Positions 1-11,229 of a stretch of 64,000 nucleotides of DNA are shown here, piece by piece; the stretch's first letter is position 1; each line of letters begins with the position of its first letter. The stretch is taken from the NCBI RefSeq assembly GCF_004337985.1, contig NC_043742.1, positions 7,130,641 to 7,194,640 on the forward strand. The letters run 5' to 3'. A program made the translations under genes and the position numbers. Source of the DNA: Pyricularia pennisetigena (Eukaryota > Ascomycota > Sordariomycetes > Magnaporthales > Pyriculariaceae). The notes beneath the pieces were generated by a model, which saw only the letters and a program-made list of their open reading frames with translations, was not told the DNA's origin and ran no database searches.

Positions 1-90
1 CATTGAGCCATTCATGTCACCCAAATACCAGCTTGGTAAAATACAACCGCTCACTCGAAACTTGTTTAGATCCCCAGTCGCTGCTTTACA

Positions 91-2220
91 ATGTCACCTC
101 CGAGCGACACTGAGCAGAAAACTCCTGCCAAGCAGGTTGCTAAAGAAGGGAAAGCTACCAAAACCCCAGAGCCTGCTATTATCTCGGCGAACTATGCACT
201 TGATTGGGTAGTTTCAGATCACGTCCCAGCGGGCGACACAAGATATGGACAGGATTTACCTCCATTCAAACCTCGGTACGGCCCGTTCGGGCATCCTTAC
301 CCGGAGTTCTGGAACACCCCAAAGCACCAGACGCCTGATCGGGCGACAGCAGACCAGCGTTCCCAGTGTGACATGAAGGATGGACAGAACCCGCCAACCT
401 TTGACCCTCGCTACGGCCCTTTCGGCCATTCCTACTACCCACATCCTCATCCATACCATAGTTACTTCAGCTTTCCCACCATACCACCGCCCCCTGCATG
501 GTACTCTCACGGACCCGGTGCCTGGCACCCTGGCAACTGGCCGCCGGTAAACGGTCGCTATCCCACTTCTGGAGAGCGGACGCCAAGCGAACATCTACAC
601 GGTGGCCTCAGTCCTCAACAAGGTAATCATCACTCAAAGCAACAAAAGTCCCAACATGATGAGACCAAGGCTGTTCCTCCTGGGATTTCTGCGAACAATA
701 CCGAGGTCAAAACAGCAGGATTGAGCAATGGACATTCAGGCTCCGACTCAGGACTTTCCACGCGGCTGAAAGACGTGAAACTCGCAGCATCAGTACTCGA
801 CTTGGATAGAAACAGTCAAGCCGCTGACCTTGGCAAGCTGGGTGACCCGATGACTCCTGTCAGCATGAAAATTGACAAACCCTCCGGCAACCTTGCACTG
901 CCTGACAACAAGACTGAGAAGCACAACAAAGAGATCAGCCATGAATTGGCTAAACATGACCATAGCCAAGCTGATAAAGTCTCCAACTACACCGGGTTGG
1001 GAAGCTCCGTGGATATAAGACGGCCAACGGGCTACACGCTTGATATGGACCAGTCTCCAGAGCCAGCGGATCAGCCGCTTGCATCAGACATAAGAGGATC
1101 AATTGGCCCTCCGCATGACCTTCATTTGTCGATGGATGGAAAGATGTTCAAGCAAGCGTGGACGGATGACCCAGCCGTGACATTGTCCTCCGAGTCATAT
1201 GTCATAGAGACTGTCCAAGCATGGCAGGTTTCTGTACAGCCCGCTCGTAACATTGATTTCGAGGAGCTAACAAGGGAGCTTGCCAACCGGTCAGATTGTG
1301 ATTTTGACCCTGCGGCTCTCCAATTTAAGTCACAGATGGAACCAGGCGACACCAAGACGCACCCCGACAACCCAAGCAACATGGATACGAAGAAGGACCG
1401 GAAGATGAAAGCGATTCTCCAAAGAAGCATCAAGGAGGATCGTGCGCGTGTCCCTGCGGTACCCAGGGAAGTGATGCCGCAAGAGGCGCTGGAACCACAA
1501 TTTGCCTGCCACATGCGCCCGGCCAAGGAGGAGGATCTGACCAGCGTCGAGAAGATCTACAACCTGGAACTCAGACAAGGGTTCCAGGCCCGAGACAAAG
1601 TACCGCTGCCACACAGGTCTTATCTTTCGCTTTTAAAGATGTGTCAAGGCCGGTCATTGCCATTCATTGTGGCTGTGGCTGGAGCCCCTCACGATGTACG
1701 GAACGGGAAAATTCCCGAGGTCGCATGGCAGAGCAGGGAGCCGCCGAAAGGAGCCGTACTAGGCTTCAGCTTCTTATCCCCATATTACAGAGGATTTTTG
1801 AATGATTTGGATTCTGCGGGCGACTCATCGGTTAAACTTGATGTCATGATCCATCCGGACTATCGCTCCATGTTTATCGGGACCGCGCTGATCGACAAGA
1901 TGTTGCAGCTCATCTGCCCTCGTTACAAATACATGGATACATGTCAATTCGTGGATGACAGCGCTGTGTCGCTCTACCGTGGAGCGCATAACTCACTTCA
2001 CCGCTTCTACCACGTTCACGCCGATGTCCTTGTGGCTGGCAAAGATGATCCGAACGCAAAGCGTTACGACAAGCTTCTCCAGGATCGATTTGGCTTCGAG
2101 AAGCTTCTCGTCATCCGTGGGAGTCATCAACATAAGAGTGGCATGCTCGACCTGGTGAGCTATCACAAGCAGTGTCGCCCTGTTTCCGGAGCAGAGGGTG
2201 CGGAGACAGCCGCACCTTGA
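91..2220 (+). CDS. GNAT-family N-acetyltransferase domain protein with long disordered N-terminus
   Basis: Single open frame of 709 codons from ATG 91 to TGA. The first ~470 residues are low-complexity, rich in Pro, Tyr, Ser and Lys; a GQ-x3-PxFxPRYGPFGH block occurs twice (about residues 53-68 and 98-113). The last ~230 residues look like a GNAT fold: a MRPAKEEDL-type entry strand near residue 505, then HPDYRS-x2-IGTALID at about 588-602, which fits the acetyl-CoA-binding R/Q-x-x-G-x-G/A loop. Substrate is unknown. An upstream ATG at 14 opens a different frame that runs to 211 and overlaps this start, so it could act as an overlapping uORF if transcribed. The GNAT assignment is by motif and layout; a specific function cannot be named. 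Confidence 0.8.
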   Translation: MSPPSDTEQKTPAKQVAKEGKATKTPEPAIISANYALDWVVSDHVPAGDTRYGQDLPPFKPRYGPFGHPYPEFWNTPKHQTPDRATADQRSQCDMKDGQNPPTFDPRYGPFGHSYYPHPHPYHSYFSFPTIPPPPAWYSHGPGAWHPGNWPPVNGRYPTSGERTPSEHLHGGLSPQQGNHHSKQQKSQHDETKAVPPGISANNTEVKTAGLSNGHSGSDSGLSTRLKDVKLAASVLDLDRNSQAADLGKLGDPMTPVSMKIDKPSGNLALPDNKTEKHNKEISHELAKHDHSQADKVSNYTGLGSSVDIRRPTGYTLDMDQSPEPADQPLASDIRGSIGPPHDLHLSMDGKMFKQAWTDDPAVTLSSESYVIETVQAWQVSVQPARNIDFEELTRELANRSDCDFDPAALQFKSQMEPGDTKTHPDNPSNMDTKKDRKMKAILQRSIKEDRARVPAVPREVMPQEALEPQFACHMRPAKEEDLTSVEKIYNLELRQGFQARDKVPLPHRSYLSLLKMCQGRSLPFIVAVAGAPHDVRNGKIPEVAWQSREPPKGAVLGFSFLSPYYRGFLNDLDSAGDSSVKLDVMIHPDYRSMFIGTALIDKMLQLICPRYKYMDTCQFVDDSAVSLYRGAHNSLHRFYHVHADVLVAGKDDPNAKRYDKLLQDRFGFEKLLVIRGSHQHKSGMLDLVSYHKQCRPVSGAEGAETAAP

Positions 2221-3466
2221 TATTGAGTTGTTCGATACCTTGAACGACATCCGAATGGAGATAACATTTCGACGTTAGCTCTACCAGCATCATTTGCGTT
2301 GTCTTATTTTGTTTTCATGATGGGAAGGGAATTTCGGAGCTTGCGTCTGCGCAATGGAAGGATTTTCCAACCATCACCCGTTAGGTATGTTGTCGTGGGT
2401 TCGAGAAGTCTCATGTGACTTGCTGTTGAGGCGTGTAACGCTTTGTATCGGCCCCTTGTCCCCATCTTGGTCGCAGTCTGTGGGAGCATATCTGCTCACG
2501 CAGCTTTAATTTTGTATTGCCCGCGCAAGAAACACAGTCAACGGATAACTACGAGGCGACCATTGGCGATTTGCGTTTGACAGGACTGGACCCATCTTGG
2601 TGCTTTGGCTGGGCGTTTTTTTCTTTTTTTTTTCTTCTCTGAATGCAGTGGCCCCAGCAACTTTATCTGTAATTAATGACCAGCCAGCTATGCAGCTCTG
2701 TGGGTATATATGGTCGATGTTAAGGACAAGATATGCCGACTCATCAAGATCTTATCTGAACTCTGGTGCGTCAATACAATCCCTGCATGCGCTGCTGCTA
2801 TGTGGAGGCATGTCGTCATTATCAGCCCCTCTCCCTTGGGGTTCCTTACTTGTCAAGTATGGGATGGGGGAATCACAGTTTACCAAGGACCTCTGTTGTA
2901 TGTATACCAGTACTGAAAAAAAAGATTGGCGGGGTAGTTAGCCAATCGATATACACGGCGGGCCCAAGACTGAAATGCAAGACCGGTTTGGCTGGCTGTA
3001 AGTGATGTGATGATCTTGGAGAAGATGAGGGGTTGACGGTGACATTTCGTACCGCAGTACGGCTCTGGGGGCCCTGATAAGGTTTGCAACACCCGAGTTC
3101 GGAGAAAGGGGCGGGCTTGAGCTGGGAATGTCATTGTCGTATTGGTCTTTGTTCGCTACATTTAAGCTCATGCCGAGACAAGTCCGCGCGTGTAGTCTGG
3201 GTTGGTTGTTGCTATTTTACGTGATGATGATTCGAGTTGCGAGTGTAGAGGAGTGGAGATGTATAGTTTTCCGTCGGCCGGCTCATCCCATTGCATGCGC
3301 CAGAACCCTGAAAAGCGTAGGCTTCCGTCCATCCATCATCCCGATAGGAACAGGTCAATTCTTCTTTTACCAATAACCATCTTGCATGATCAAACATTGT
3401 GTAAATCGACGCAGCACATTTTCTCTGTTCCACAAAGTAAACAAGCTGATTAATACTCACGTCAAA
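2221..3466. other. Intergenic region, no gene seen
   Basis: About 1.2 kb between the GNAT gene and the S-formylglutathione hydrolase gene, both on the plus strand. It holds a T-rich stretch near 2619-2636 and only short frames without recognisable content. It presumably contains the 3' UTR of the first gene and the promoter of the second. Confidence 0.6.
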
Positions 3467-4492
3467 ATGGCCTTCACAACCAAGGCGACAATTGCATCAT
3501 TTGGCGGGCGTCTGCTCAAGCTCTCCCACCAGTCGTCCGTCACAGGCACCGAGATGGCAGTGAACCTTTACCTGCCACCACAGGCCAACAAACAAAAGGT
3601 CCCGCTGCTCTTCTACCTGTCGGGCCTGACGTGCTCACCCGAGAACTGCACAGAGAAGGGCTTCTTCCAGCATGGCGCCTCCAAGCACGGCATCGCCATC
3701 GCCTACCCGGACACCTCGCCGCGCGGGCTGAACCTGCCAGGCGAGGACGACAGCTGGGACTTTGGTTCAGCGGCTAGCTTTTACGTGGACGCCAAACAGG
3801 ACCCGTGGAAGGGAAACTACCGCATGGAGACGTACATCACCGAGGAGCTCCCTAAGCTGCTCTACGAGGGGTTCGCCGACAAGCTGGACAAGGGCAAGGG
3901 CATGAGCATCACGGGCCACAGCATGGGCGGCCATGGCGCACTGTCCATCTACCTCAAGCACCCGGGCATGTACCGCAGCGTGTCGGCCTTTGCGCCCATC
4001 GCGAACCCCAGCAAGTGCCCCTGGGGCGAGAAGGCCTTTGGCGGCTACCTGGGCGACGACAGGGAAGAGTGGAAGAAGCACGACTCCACGGAGCTGGTCA
4101 AGGGCTGGAGCAAGGACGAGGACCTCAAGATGCTGGTCGACGTGGGCACCGGTGACAATTTTTACAAGCAGGGGCAGTTGCTGCCCGAGAACTTGGAAAA
4201 GGCTGTCAAGGATGCCGGTTTGAAGGGCTTGACCCTGCGCTATCAGGAGGTGAGTGCTCTGGAAAGGATGCCACACTTGTCGTGATACACTAAAGCACGC
4301 ATGTTGGCGATACTGACTGCGCCACTCGGTTTCAATTATAGGACTACGACCATTCGTATTTCTTCATGGCTTGTAAGTCAACTACCTCTTCAAGTGTTAA
4401 CCAGAAGATCTCCATCTGACCGGCCTTACAATATAACAACAGCCTTTAGCGATGACCACGTTGCGCACGCCGCCAAGTATCTAGACGTCTAG
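3467..4492 (+). CDS. ESD: S-formylglutathione hydrolase (esterase D family)
   Basis: Three exons, 3467-4249, 4342-4372 and 4443-4492, give 287 residues, the usual family length. The enzyme hydrolyses S-formylglutathione to formate and glutathione in formaldehyde detoxification and is normally cytosolic. The alpha/beta-hydrolase nucleophile elbow GHSMGG puts the catalytic Ser at 152. DVGTGDNF gives Asp230, and DYDHSYFF, formed across the first splice, gives His265. The middle exon is only 31 nt and carries the catalytic His. I chose ATG 3467 because MAFTTKATI matches the usual compact start. An in-frame ATG at 3386 would add 27 residues rich in Lys/Arg/His and free of acidic residues, a possible alternative targeting form. 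Confidence 0.93.
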
Positions 4493-5045
4493 GCTCATGG
4501 GGAAATTTAGCGCTTTGTTAAAGGAGACGATTCACGTGCAACAGCCGAACTATAACAGCACTCATTCGCAGTTGATATTAGAAAATTGCCAAACACTGGT
4601 CTGGTTCCGGAGCCTTGGTCATACGTTTCTGCAACGGATAAATATATTCAAGAAAAGTTGTATTGCGAAACGAGGGTATCACCATGTTGTGTTTGTAAGC
4701 AAAGGCTGAATTCCCCGTCCTCTTCGGTATCCTAGGTAGCCTTCCGTCAAATATCATAACGTCATAAAGAGACAAAGCGAGGGCACGTCTTTGTCGTTCC
4801 TCCCAATCCGGTCCATAGATCAATGCGATGAAAAAAAAAAAAAAGAAATTGGTTCTTGGAGCTGGCCCTGATGCCAACCTAGCCAGTTCCTGCTTCCCAG
4901 CAATGTACCACCGACAATGCCTGAGTGTAAGCACGGCGAACCTCGAGCGTGATTTTTGGTCTGTAAAGGCGCCACTGCAATGTTGGGGGAGGCAGGGCGG
5001 CTCCCTCCCCCAAACGTTCGCACCTTACCATTCATTGTCAGTTCG
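4493..5045. other. Convergent intergenic region
   Basis: Lies between the 3' ends of the hydrolase (+) and the Afi1-like gene (-). It contains an A-tract at 4831-4844 and a TCCTAGGTAG word near 4730. No gene seen. Confidence 0.6.
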
Positions 5046-7789
5046 TCAACTAATCCTCTTCTCAACCGGACTCAGACCCTCCTTCTCGAGCTTCGCGCGC
5101 ATGTCTAGCTCGGCCTCGCGCCTTATACGCGCAAACGCTAACTTCTCAAACCGTGTGAGCGCCTTCCACCAGTGCTGGCCAGCCTCGTGCTCGCTTATGC
5201 GCTCCAGTAGGTCCGCCGTGCGCAAACGAACATCACGATCTTTGTGAAATAAGCCGAGGGCAATGTAGAAAAGCCCAGCGTGCGACTCGGGTGCTACCGT
5301 GAGCAGCAAGCAAATCTCGTCGTACGAGTGTATGTGCCGCGCAAAGGCCGTGTAAATCTCACGGCTCTGAGCCGGAGTCAGCCGTTGCGTCCGCAGACGG
5401 TCGTGCATGTGGTGAAGATCCAAGCCTTTGAGGGGTTTGATGGAGTAATGTTGAGCAAGGTCCTGAAGCCATGGTCAGTATACACACAATATTGTTGCTC
5501 ACGGTGACAAGTGAAGGGGACAATGCTCACCTGGATGAAGCTGTAGTAGCTCCGTGTGTTTCTCCAGCCCTCTATCCTGGTTACGTTGCCTGCAAGCTCC
5601 CTCATCTTTGCATTTTCATCCGCCCAAACGTATCCATGCCCGCCCACGGGGACTGCCGCTCCCTCTGGCTCGTCGCCACCAATGTAGAGTGCGCTGGCCC
5701 CATAAACACTCTCCTCAAACGCGGCGGCTATCCTGGTGAATTTGACCACCCAGTCACGCCACTTTGCTCTCACGACCCGCTCTCCGGCCCGAGCCGCTAT
5801 GCTCCTGAGTATGTCGACCATGAAGGCATTGTCGCCCGTCAAGTCGGCGGTCGCGCTGTTCGAGGGCCCACTCGTCACCAGATTCGCATAGGCCGGGTTC
5901 TGCTGTTTGAAGTACAAAAGGCCTTCTGTCGGGGCTGCATTCTCGATTCGGCTGCTGATCTTCATTCGACCTGTCTGCAAGTCGCATAGAAGATCCCACC
6001 ATTCCGGATGCAAGTCGAACGTCGGATTTGTGACGCCAGCAATGAAGCCGGGAACGTTGAGGAGATCATCAATTTTGGTCAGATCCGTATAGGGGAACGC
6101 GAAGCGTGTGAAACCTCTGAGAAGACCACCCGAGACCAACGCGCATGAGGCCAAAACTGCTTCAGCCACCTCGCCAGATGGCATGTTGTGGCCGAGGAAA
6201 ACAATACGCTTCTGCGTCAGCAACGCATTGATGAGCACGATGATCGGGTGCGTGGTTGGGCCGTTGGTTGTAAGGTGCGCATGCAATGGGAATGGTTGTG
6301 GAGATTTTATGTGCGGTTCTGAGAATGTCTGGATGAGCTTGATGAGCGAGAAGTCGCCGACGGTCTCCGGCATGACGGCTACAGGCACTTTTATAGGGAT
6401 TGGGATTCCCTTGTAAACAACCTTGCTCTCGAACTCATGAGTATCTCTCGGTACCGAGTATGTTGACTGTCCCTCAAAATGGGCTTTAGTCCCTGCCCTG
6501 GAGATTCCGGGTCTCTTGGCGGGGCTCCTGCTTGCGTCGAAGATCTGGTCAGGAACATCTTCCCCACGGTCCTCGGCCATCCTCATCTGGACCATTTGCT
6601 CGAACTTCTCCATAAACAAATCCTTGTTCTCACTGGCCTGGAGAAGGTGCCTTTCGAGGAAGCTAAGCTTCGGCATGAGAGACAAGTCCATTGCGTTCAC
6701 CGCGTCATAAAGCATCGCTAGAGTCTCCGGCACAGGGGCCTTGAAATACTCGTCTAATGCAAGTAAAAGGAGTGGCTATGTTGTCAGGTCCGAGTTAGTT
6801 AACCGGAGAGTCAAGTGAGAAAACGCACACAAAAATTGCGAACAAAAAAGCGGTCGTGTCTGCTACAGCGCAGATCACAGGCAGTTTGTCATCGTCAAGC
6901 TCACCTTGTAGATGTGTAGAAATGGATGCCTCGTGCATATTGCCATCGCCTTCACGATGGATCCTCGCTTGACCGTCTTATCCAGCTTTGTGTTGACCAA
7001 GTTAAGCACGTAAATCAACGGAGGACCTTCTACACCATCTGCCTCGCTATCGGTAGAGTCGTCATCCCAGCCGTACTCATCGTCCTCGTTCTCTATGTCA
7101 TCTTCGGCATCACCCTCATACCGCCCTCCTGCTAGACCTAGCGCCTTGTCCCTTCTGAACTGCCTCCTTCTCTTGCGCGCATCTTTGGCTTGTCGCTCCT
7201 GGTCCTCCTCCTCCTCGGACTGATCCTTGTGAAGAAAAAATATAGTCCAATCCTCATGCCGCATGTGGGCGCCGTCAGGCAGCATCAGCTCGGCCAGCAT
7301 ATTTTCGTCTCCAGTGATGGCAACAGGGTACTGCTGGTCCATTACAGATCCGCGATCAATGTCGAAAGACGCCACCAGAATGTACTCGACATGATTTTCT
7401 GTTGCGCCACGGGGGTACTGCGAGCGCAGCTTCCTTGGTGGGTGCGCATCGGGATTGTAGCGCCGGGTTCCGGACAGAGAAGAGTGTTGCGACGACACGC
7501 CGGTGCCCGTGGATGAAGTCTTGCTTTTGGAGCTAGGATCGGAAGTTCTGTCTGTCTCAGACATGATGACGGGCGGAGGCGGTTGTGGTGATTGAGGTGG
7601 TCGGGAGACGTGGGACATTTGCGACCCAGAACGCGAAGATGGAGGAAAAGATGACAGTGACGTTCTTCTGATTTGCGTATTTACCCCGTTGCTGCCATCC
7701 GAGTACAGCTGGACGAACAGATTGGCGTTATTACTGCCGGGCGCCCTGGGCAAATGATCTGGCCGAGAAACAGCCTGGGCTGATGCCAT
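5046..7789 (-). CDS. AFI1: Afi1/SPA-type DENN-family polarity protein
   Basis: Three exons on the minus strand, 7789-6905, 6775-5531 and 5462-5046, encode 848 residues. After a ~110-residue Ser/Pro-rich leader comes [22 protein letters not shown], typical of the Afi1 N-terminal docking domain (upstream DENN). It is followed by an acidic insert and by the long SPA (stabilisation of polarity axis) region with [24 protein letters not shown] and [14 protein letters not shown]. Family knowledge: yeast Afi1 links Arf3 GTPase to polarity at the bud cortex; Aspergillus relatives act in hyphal polarity. The frame stays open upstream only to a GTG at 7843, so ATG 7789 is taken as start. Both introns have GTGAGC donors and splice in phase 0. 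Confidence 0.88.
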
Positions 7790-10290
7790 AGTAGTAGCCG
7801 TTTGTTCGTTTTGCCCACCCAAGAACTCAGCTGGTTTGGGCACAGGCTCGAGTATTGTTTTTATTTTTTATTTTTTTTTTTTTTTTTTTTGAGGCAGGCC
7901 CTCGAGTGCGCGTACCTGCACCTTTGGCTTGATAGCACGTCAGTCAAGTAGCAATGAGTCTTCAATTCAGCAAGGCGGTCAGAATTGATGCCAAGACAAA
8001 CTCCCACTCCCCATCGGACGGTGGCACGGGCCTGATGCTGCGGCTGACTGCACCACCCAGATACTCCGGTAGGCGAAAAAAAAAAGGTTTAGGTCACCAA
8101 GACCGCGGACATCCCAATGTTCCTTTCTCTGCCCGTAGAGCTTGAGGACGATGTAACAAGGCTCTCAAGCCAAGCTCTTGTTGGCGGTAAAGTTTATTCC
8201 AGGTACTAGTCTAGACTAGGAGATGGCCTGAGATCGGAGATGATGATGAATGGACAGAAGGCCTGGAAAGGCAGAGAAAAAAGAAAAGAAAAGAAAAGTA
8301 ACGCCTGTGATGCCTTGGCTGAAAAAGTTGGTGCTTTGAATTGCGCTGACAACCGCGTGTGTGGCCTTGTATAAAGTTTAACGATCAGAGCGTTTGGTAA
8401 ACTGGTATCAGACGAAAGACGTGGTTGGGGCGGATGGTGAGCGAGCTAGATCCGGATGTAGCCAGTGATGACAGGGCGAGCAACGGTCTGTTGTATCGGC
8501 AACAATCGGGTACATGAGAGGCTTGCGCGGAGCCAGACTATCTGTTGGATTATCAGAGCCTGCTTCCGCCAGTATCGTAGGTATATGTGATGAGTCGGGG
8601 GCTTTGTCGCGGGTTCAATGGTTCGGGCTTGGATTGGCAATGTTGACAACCATTCGTTGCGCGATAGATTGGTATGACTTGACGTCCTTCGGTTCTTTGC
8701 TACTAACCAATCACTTTCGAACAACAACCCGTCGCGTTGTCTGTTTGATGCGATAGAGGCTCGCCGCGATGCTTGGGTGAAAGAACAGGGACAGGGTAGT
8801 AAGTAATCGGTAGCGTCCAGTCTAGTCGAAGTGATGGCTGTCTCGAAACGACGTCGCCGCACGGGAAGGAGCCTGAGCCGGTCAGTGCACGGAAGGATGG
8901 CGAACCGACAGTTCTTGTAGCAGCGAGGAGGCGGACAGACAGCCTCTCCACAACCTGTTGAGCAACCAAAGCAAAGGTAAGATAAGGTAGGCAGTCAAGG
9001 TAATCAGACCTACTTACTGTTGCTATTGATTTATTTGACTAAATTGAGCAGCGGGCCCCCATTGTAAAATCACGCGGTATGGTTATGTATGTACGTATCC
9101 TGATTGTCGCATCGGCGTCAAAAAGGGATTGAGGGGAGGAAAGGGGTTCAAAGAAAACGGGGACCGGGGCTTCGGGCTTCAACAGGGGTTGCTATCTTTT
9201 TTTTTTCTTTTCTTTTTGCGAAGTTGTCCCCAGCAGTACCATCCGCTTCAGGGGTCCATTGCGATGAAACGAGCAGGCTCGACCAGTATGGAATCTCGCC
9301 CCGAAAATCCCCCACCTTTTTTCTCGGCGAACCGTCTTGTCTACAGTACTATGGTACGTCCCCTGCCCCTCCACAAGCAGCGACTGGCTTTGTGCGAGTA
9401 CTCTCCCCACCGCCTACGAGTGTGCGTAGTGCAGCGCAGCGCAGACCGCCTCTTGGTCCTACTGTTCCTGCATGTGGCTTCAATCCGTGACAAGTATATA
9501 CAGTACCACGTCCACGGGCTTTTAGTATCAATTGTAGTAATATCTCCATCAATTCATACAACCGAGTCCTCTAGACATGGCAAGATTCTGACCCATGTGT
9601 AAAACAACACATTCGGTACTTAGGTTATGTACCTACACTTGTTCTTAATTGGTATCTCCATTTTCTCATTTACGGGGTATTGGCTCGGTACACTCGACCG
9701 ACCGTCGCCCGCGATGCTTGCAAGTTCTCTGGCTGACAATGAGAACTGCAAGCAATGCCCTGTATCGACAAAGATTCGGCCACACTGTAATTATATGATA
9801 TGATAGGGAACTAATCACTTTAAGGGCCCAAGTAAGTAAAGTAAGGTACTTTGCTTGGTAGGGTGCTAATTAGTTGGTTGACCGGGGAGTAGCAGGAATT
9901 GCCGGCACATAATTGGACCCCGCAGCCGCCATGATTTGAGCCGCCCAAAGTCCCGTGCACGCGCCACGGTTGTCGGGTTAGCCATGCCGTCATGTTTACT
10001 TTCGACTTGGGGTCGATTTGGAGTAGCCTTTGTTGGCGTCCTCATTTTGACAAATTTGTCTTTCCAATAAACTCTTGATGAACGGATGTTAACCAGCACA
10101 TATTGCAACAAAGATCATCTATCGACACGATCACTTTTACAAGCCCATTGTAGCACACTAAGCTAGTACTTTGTCGCTGAACCACCTTATTCCAAAACAT
10201 TTTCGGATAGATCGTATGCTGCGAAAGGCCAGCCGTAGCCAAGAAAACAACATCCATCGCATCACCGAGATAATCTTTTACACATAAGCA
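7790..10290. other. Long divergent intergenic region
   Basis: About 2.5 kb between the Afi1-like gene (-) and the EF-hand gene (+). It contains a T-run (7871-7890), A-rich AAAAG repeats near 8278-8298, a perfect palindrome CTAGTCTAGACTAG at 8206-8219, a pyrimidine tract at 9196-9217 and a stutter of TAAGTAAAGTAAGGTAC near 9835. Open frames here (for example 8446-8862 minus and 9104-9602 plus) have no domain, no plausible splicing and repeat-driven composition. I see no gene. Confidence 0.55.
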
Positions 10291-11229
10291 ATGTCGTCCA
10301 CAGGCCCGGGGTATAAGCCGCCATCATTCAGCTCCGGCTCACAGCGCGCTTCGCCCTTCCGAAGACCTTCATCACCAGCTTCTCCTTCACCGCTAAGGCA
10401 GTCCACCCCGCTAGGGTCTCCTACACGCGCTGGTGGGACACACTCAATTGCAGGTTCTAGACTATCCTATCAATCAACACCAGCAAGCGTCGACACATGG
10501 ACACCCAAGGCACAATTCAATCCTGCAGACACGAGCGCCAGTACAGCGACAGCATCTCGACCAACTCTCAAGACTGCAAACTCAAGGGGTGTGGGCAACA
10601 ACAACGCCATGTCACAGTTACCACCTTCACAGGTGCGGATGCTTAGAGAGGGATTCCAGATACTCGACCGTGACAGTGACGGCGTCGTCGGTAGGGAGGA
10701 TGTCGCCGATATGCTGACCCAGCTAGGTAGGTCTGACGCATGGCACATATATTCTGCGGATGAGTCTTCGTTAACCAGATGATAATGAGATGTATTTGTT
10801 TCAACAGGTCTCCCTGCCAATGCCTCCGATGTATCGCCGTTCTTCCCGCCAGCGTCACCGCAAACCACCACGCTCGCAGCATTCCTCAGCTCACTATCTG
10901 CGGTGCTTGCCGCTCTATCGCCTAGCGCCGAGTTGCTTTCTGCTTTTTCTGCCTTTGATGATGACGATAGTGGTCAAGTCGACCTCGTAGAGTTACGCGA
11001 TGCCTTGCTGCATACTGCGCCGGAACCCGGCGAGCGAGCTTTGACTGAAGAGGAAATAGACAGGGTCATGGACGGGTTCACAGGAAGGCGAGCCTTCAGC
11101 AAAGGCAATAGCAGATTAGGAGGTTTGGGAAAGCGTGGAGAAGTCTTCAAGTACCAAGACTTCGTGCAATCAATCCTGGGTGGCAGTAATGGCAAATCCG
11201 AGGCTGCTGATTCGGAGGAGGAGGTTTAA
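10291..11229 (+). CDS. EF-hand protein, myosin regulatory light chain-like
   Basis: Two exons, 10291-10726 and 10808-11229, encode 285 residues. The first ~105 residues are Ser/Pro/Thr-rich and basic, with several S/T-P sites. Then follow a calmodulin-like half with EF loop DRDSDGVVGRED (126-137), a second loop DDDDSGQVDLVE (196-207), both with good Ca-ligand spacing, and a last degenerate hand ending FKYQDFVQSIL. Domain order and the phosphorylatable N-terminal tail resemble the regulatory light chain (Rlc1/Mlc2) of fungal type II myosin, which acts at the contractile ring in septation. Other EF-hand families remain possible. The intron (10727-10807) sits between the two hands. Confidence 0.8.

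Noticed and set aside
3767..4276. 169-codon frame antisense to the S-formylglutathione hydrolase
   Set aside because: Val/Leu/Ala-rich composition expected from the complement of GC-biased codons; shadow of the real gene.
8446..8862. 138-codon minus-strand frame in the long intergenic region
   Set aside because: No recognisable domain, Arg/Ser/Thr noise composition and no usable splice context; treated as chance.
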